A stretch of DNA of 64,000 bases from Nesterenkonia muleiensis (lineage in GTDB: Bacteria > Actinomycetota > Actinomycetes > Actinomycetales > Micrococcaceae): NCBI RefSeq assembly GCF_003600155.1, contig NZ_QWLD01000016.1, positions 248,001 to 312,000 on the forward strand, in the 5' to 3' direction. The translations under genes were made by a program, and so were the position numbers. The first letter of the stretch is position 1. Every line of letters begins with the position of its first letter. A model generated the notes under the pieces. The model ran no database searches, was not told the DNA's origin, and saw only the letters and a program-made list of their open reading frames with translations. Positions 61,267 through 64,000 of this stretch are shown piece after piece.

Positions 61267-62259
61267 TCATGTCGAGAACCTGGTGATCAGTCCGGGATCA
61301 AACCTCTGCGCCGCTGCGGGCACAGTCGCTCGACTAGCACCATCAGCTAGATCCGCTAAAGCCTCAATAGTCGCTTTGGCCATGACCGGGAGAGGCGGCC
61401 TAATAGTGGTCAATGCCGGTGTCATGAGCTCCAATAGCTGAGTGTCATCAAAGCCTGTCACAGCAACCTGCTCGGGGATTGATACGCCCTGGTGCTGCAA
61501 CGTAGAGAAAACACCCACAGCCAGAACGTCAGCACTGCACACAACTGCCCCAGGAAGCTCGCTATGCTCCATAATCTCTATCGCCGCGGCACGCCCTGCT
61601 TCCACCGAAAAACTGGGAACAACTCGAATCTCATCTCCCGAACCCTTATATACCTTGAATGCTTCAATTCGCTCTCCTCCGGCAGAAGACTCCTCATCTG
61701 CCCCAAGAAACAACAGCCGTTCGTAGCCACGACTCCGCAGATGCGTCACCATGAGCTGCACAGCGAGCCTGTTGTTAATTCCTACATACGGGGCCTCCAC
61801 TCCATCCGCATAGCGGTCCAATTGCACAACGGGCAAGCTTTCGGCAACTTCATTGATGGCAGGACCGCTATTTACACGAGAGGTCGGCACTACAACTAGG
61901 GACTCAACTATCGAATCCCTGAATCCTAATAATCGCTCTCGCTCAACTTCTGGCTGGTCTTCTGATGCTGCAACCAGCAATCCACCGCCATGATCACTAA
62001 TCTCAGAAGACAGAGAGTGTACGACATTTGCGAAATAGGCATTCTGCAATGAGGGCACCACAACACCGATCATCCTTGTGCGCTGCGTTCGCAATGCCCG
62101 GGCAACAGCATTCGTTCTGTACCCCAGTTCAGCACTCGCCTGAAACACTCGGTCGGCCAAAGCAGGGTCTACATTCCGTTTTGTCCCTGCCAGCACTCTA
62201 GAGGCAGTTGATCGCGATACGCCAGCAGCCCTCGCCACATCATTCAACGTAGTGGCCAT
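61267..62259 (-). CDS. LacI-family transcriptional regulator
   Basis: A 330-residue LacI/GalR repressor. The N-terminal HTH is TLNDVARAAGVSRSTASRVL with the hinge helix NAVARALRTQ, followed by the sugar-binding domain (MIGVVVPSLQNAYFANVVHS, ADVLAVGVFSTLQHQG, VAVTGFDDTQLLELMTPALT). It is divergent from a sugar ABC transporter and very likely represses it. Base composition is lower in GC than most of the window, suggesting later acquisition together with the transporter. Confidence 0.92.
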   Translation of the reverse strand: MATTLNDVARAAGVSRSTASRVLAGTKRNVDPALADRVFQASAELGYRTNAVARALRTQRTRMIGVVVPSLQNAYFANVVHSLSSEISDHGGGLLVAASEDQPEVERERLLGFRDSIVESLVVVPTSRVNSGPAINEVAESLPVVQLDRYADGVEAPYVGINNRLAVQLMVTHLRSRGYERLLFLGADEESSAGGERIEAFKVYKGSGDEIRVVPSFSVEAGRAAAIEIMEHSELPGAVVCSADVLAVGVFSTLQHQGVSIPEQVAVTGFDDTQLLELMTPALTTIRPPLPVMAKATIEALADLADGASRATVPAAAQRFDPGLITRFST

Positions 62260-62427
62260 ATGGGCTCCCTACTTTCACATTGTCCACTGCTCAGGTCGCA
62301 ATCTGCTCCAAACATCGAGCGAGAAACTACACCATCTCAGGGCTTAGCCGCCGTCTAATCGACCCTGACGAGCATAGTTCAAGCAACCCAGTTGGCACGG
62401 CAGAAACAGGTCACCTTTCAATGAATC

Positions 62428-62457
62428 TTGACAGAAAGTGACTGGTATCACTATTCT
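62428..62457 (+). promoter_or_regulatory. Promoter and LacI-type operator for the sugar transporter
   Basis: TTGACA (62428-62433) and TATTCT (62452-62457) are 18 bases apart, 48 bases before the binding-protein start. Between them AGTGA-CTGGTA-TCACT (62437-62452) is a dyad with five-base arms, well placed for repression by the divergent LacI protein. Confidence 0.6.
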
Positions 62458-62504
62458 CGGAAATCGATCTCCCGTGATGGGAGCCATTCTGACAAAGGAA
62501 GATC

Positions 62505-63806
62505 ATGGCTAGAACTCGCACCTCCGTCGCTGCAACATCTCTTCTGTCCACTGTACTTTTGCTCAGTTCCTGCGGAGGAGGTAACGGTGAGGATGAGGTA
62601 GTCCTAACTTGGCTCAATCCTCATGCTGGCGCTTATGAACCCGTCGTAGAGGCGTTCGAGGAACGCAATGAGGGCGTGCGCATCGAACTTCAGAGTGTCC
62701 CTTTTGACCAAGTGGTGGAGCAAACGCAAGCACGTCTAGGAGCCGGGGACACCGGCATCGACATTGTCTCGGTGGATCCACCTCGATTGGCCAACATGGT
62801 CGCCCAGGGTTTTCTCACCAATGAGAGCGAGTATCTCCCGGAGATGGAGGACCAGTTCATTGAGGCCGGAATCAACTCAGTCACCGCTGATGGCGAGCAG
62901 TGGGCATACCCCTTGTGGACGAGCAACAACTTCCTCTTCTACAACCGTGAAGCGCTGGAGAATGCCGGTGTCGAGATCCCCGGAGAATCTCATGAGGATC
63001 GACTGACTTGGGAGGACGTGCTCAAACGTGCAGAGGAAGTCGTGGACGCGGGCGAGACAACCTACGGCTTCGGCATGGACCAAGTGGACCGCTACTATGC
63101 GCTTCAGCCGATGATTGAATCGATCGGGGCCGGGAACGGATTGACTGGAGACGACAACCTAACTCCCGAGGTCAACACACCTGAATGGGTTGAGTTCGGC
63201 GAGTGGTACTCAGATATCCACAGCTCCGGCCTTGCACCCCGCGGCGTAGAGCCCGAGCAAATGGTCGACCTGTTTCGCTCAGGTCAGTCAGCATTTCTCC
63301 TGGGTGGCGCTTCGGCGATTGGACGGATGCAGGACGGGGATTTTTCAGACTCTTGGGGGATGGCTCCCCACCCCTATTTCGAAAATGGCGCTGTTGTAAC
63401 ACCTACCGATTCTTGGGCTATCGGCATTACTAGCACTACGGAGCATGAGGAACTGGCTCGCGAGTTTGTCCAATTCGCAACCCTCAACCCCGGAGGTGCC
63501 GAGCTCGCATCCAGTGTCAACACATTGCCGCCTGTTAACACGGAAGCGTTTGAAGCATATGTGGACTTTATCCAAGACCTCGCCCCGGAGCAGACTGAGG
63601 GATTTTCGGAACTCTTCCGCATAGACAGCGAGGAACATGCACGACACCGCCCAGAAAGTGTCGGTTACGTGCACTTTGAAACCCAGATGAATCAGGCATT
63701 CTCTGATATTCGCAACGGAGCGAACGTTGAGAACACCCTCAACCAGGGGCAACAGGCACTGGATCGTGAACTGGCGAACCTAGAAAACCTAGCGGCTGAC
63801 AACTAG
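62505..63806 (+). CDS. Sugar ABC transporter substrate-binding lipoprotein (family 1)
   Basis: A 433-residue solute-binding protein of the carbohydrate family. The lipobox is LSSC with Cys23. The body has typical segments: VVEAFEERNEGVRIELQSVP, QWAYPLWTSNNFLFYNREAL, and FLLGGASAIGRMQDGDF. GGAAG precedes the ATG. It heads an operon whose first permease gene begins 31 bases later and runs out of the window. The sugar cannot be named from this part. Confidence 0.9.
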   Translation: MARTRTSVAATSLLSTVLLLSSCGGGNGEDEVVLTWLNPHAGAYEPVVEAFEERNEGVRIELQSVPFDQVVEQTQARLGAGDTGIDIVSVDPPRLANMVAQGFLTNESEYLPEMEDQFIEAGINSVTADGEQWAYPLWTSNNFLFYNREALENAGVEIPGESHEDRLTWEDVLKRAEEVVDAGETTYGFGMDQVDRYYALQPMIESIGAGNGLTGDDNLTPEVNTPEWVEFGEWYSDIHSSGLAPRGVEPEQMVDLFRSGQSAFLLGGASAIGRMQDGDFSDSWGMAPHPYFENGAVVTPTDSWAIGITSTTEHEELAREFVQFATLNPGGAELASSVNTLPPVNTEAFEAYVDFIQDLAPEQTEGFSELFRIDSEEHARHRPESVGYVHFETQMNQAFSDIRNGANVENTLNQGQQALDRELANLENLAADN

Positions 63807-63837
63807 TCCAGCCACACCCCGACCCCAAGGACTACCT

Positions 63838-64000
63838 GTGACTACCATACAAGCTGAGACAGTCTCCGGATCCCCGCCCCCCACACGCCGCAAACCTAGG
63901 TTCGGCGCGCAACGCGCTAATACCTTGATGTGGGCAGGAATATTCCTGCTACCTTCGGTAATTTTGCTCATTCTTTTGCGTTTTGCCCCAATGGTCGCGG
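63838..64000 (+). CDS. Sugar ABC transporter permease, N-terminal part
   Basis: A GTG start at 63838 opens a frame to the right edge: about 54 residues. The beginning is polar and basic (TRRKPRFGAQRAN), followed by the first transmembrane helix WAGIFLLPSVILLILLRFAP, as in MalF-type permeases. Position after a family 1 binding protein supports the call. Truncated by the window end. Confidence 0.75.
   Translation, partial: MTTIQAETVSGSPPPTRRKPRFGAQRANTLMWAGIFLLPSVILLILLRFAPMVA

Overview
This is a GC-rich actinobacterial chromosome segment, most likely from a member of the Micrococcales. The support is the dnaK-grpE-dnaJ-hspR order with HAIR operators, a DnaJ without zinc finger, a CsoR-type copper repressor, a long bifunctional PutA, and frequent GTG and TTG starts. 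The exported lipoproteins are strongly acidic, which fits a halotolerant genus such as Nesterenkonia; the genus is a guess. I see no rRNA, tRNA or CRISPR.

Layout. 1-1982: end of a PucR-type regulator and an alpha/beta hydrolase. 1936-11284: a catabolic locus with a degradative class II HMG-CoA reductase (mvaA), HMG-CoA lyase (mvaB), a class III CoA-transferase, a MaoC/HTD2-like hydratase, a GAF/PucR-type regulator and a divergent TRAP transporter; together they read as uptake of mevalonate or a related C5-C6 branched acid and its conversion to acetoacetate and acetyl-CoA. 11285-12223: a decayed stretch with a truncated acyl-CoA dehydrogenase. 12224-24366: a ten-gene minus-strand run, with a dipeptide/oligopeptide ABC transporter interleaved with an M14 carboxypeptidase, two tandem serine beta-lactamase-like hydrolases and a GbsR/MarR regulator, followed by PaiB and a YtcJ-like amidohydrolase; a 17-bp-arm palindrome lies at its promoter. 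24593-29705: putA and a divergent two-HTH GntR-type regulator. 29736-36661: a MocR regulator, three EamA and one LysE exporter, NUDIX, LysR and MBL-fold genes. 36690-41480: copper efflux (copA, copZ, csoR), an AztD-like metal-binding lipoprotein and a free-standing HemD-type winged helix. 41588-48967: the heat-shock operon dnaK-grpE-dnaJ-hspR, continuing into a MecA-like penicillin-binding lipoprotein and trmB. 49200-50993: a segment between two inverted copies of an approximately 64-bp palindromic repeat, holding an AbiEi/DUF559-type gene and a broken histidine phosphatase. 51004-53858: divergent gabD and gabT. 53862-54925: a split AbrB-type membrane protein. 55036-59290: a D-threonate/D-erythronate-type operon (kdgT-like permease, DUF1537 kinase, pdxA2, GntR/UTRA). 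59569-61146: remnants of a LacI gene and an ISL3-like transposase around an SGNH hydrolase. 61267-64000: LacI regulator and the start of a sugar ABC transporter.

The most unusual observations are a family of three intergenic repeats (41487, 45895 and 46875) whose hairpins keep pairing through compensatory base changes, the inverted palindromic repeats bounding 49200-50993, the mevalonate/HMG locus, and the peptide import-and-hydrolysis operon with its long palindromic operator.
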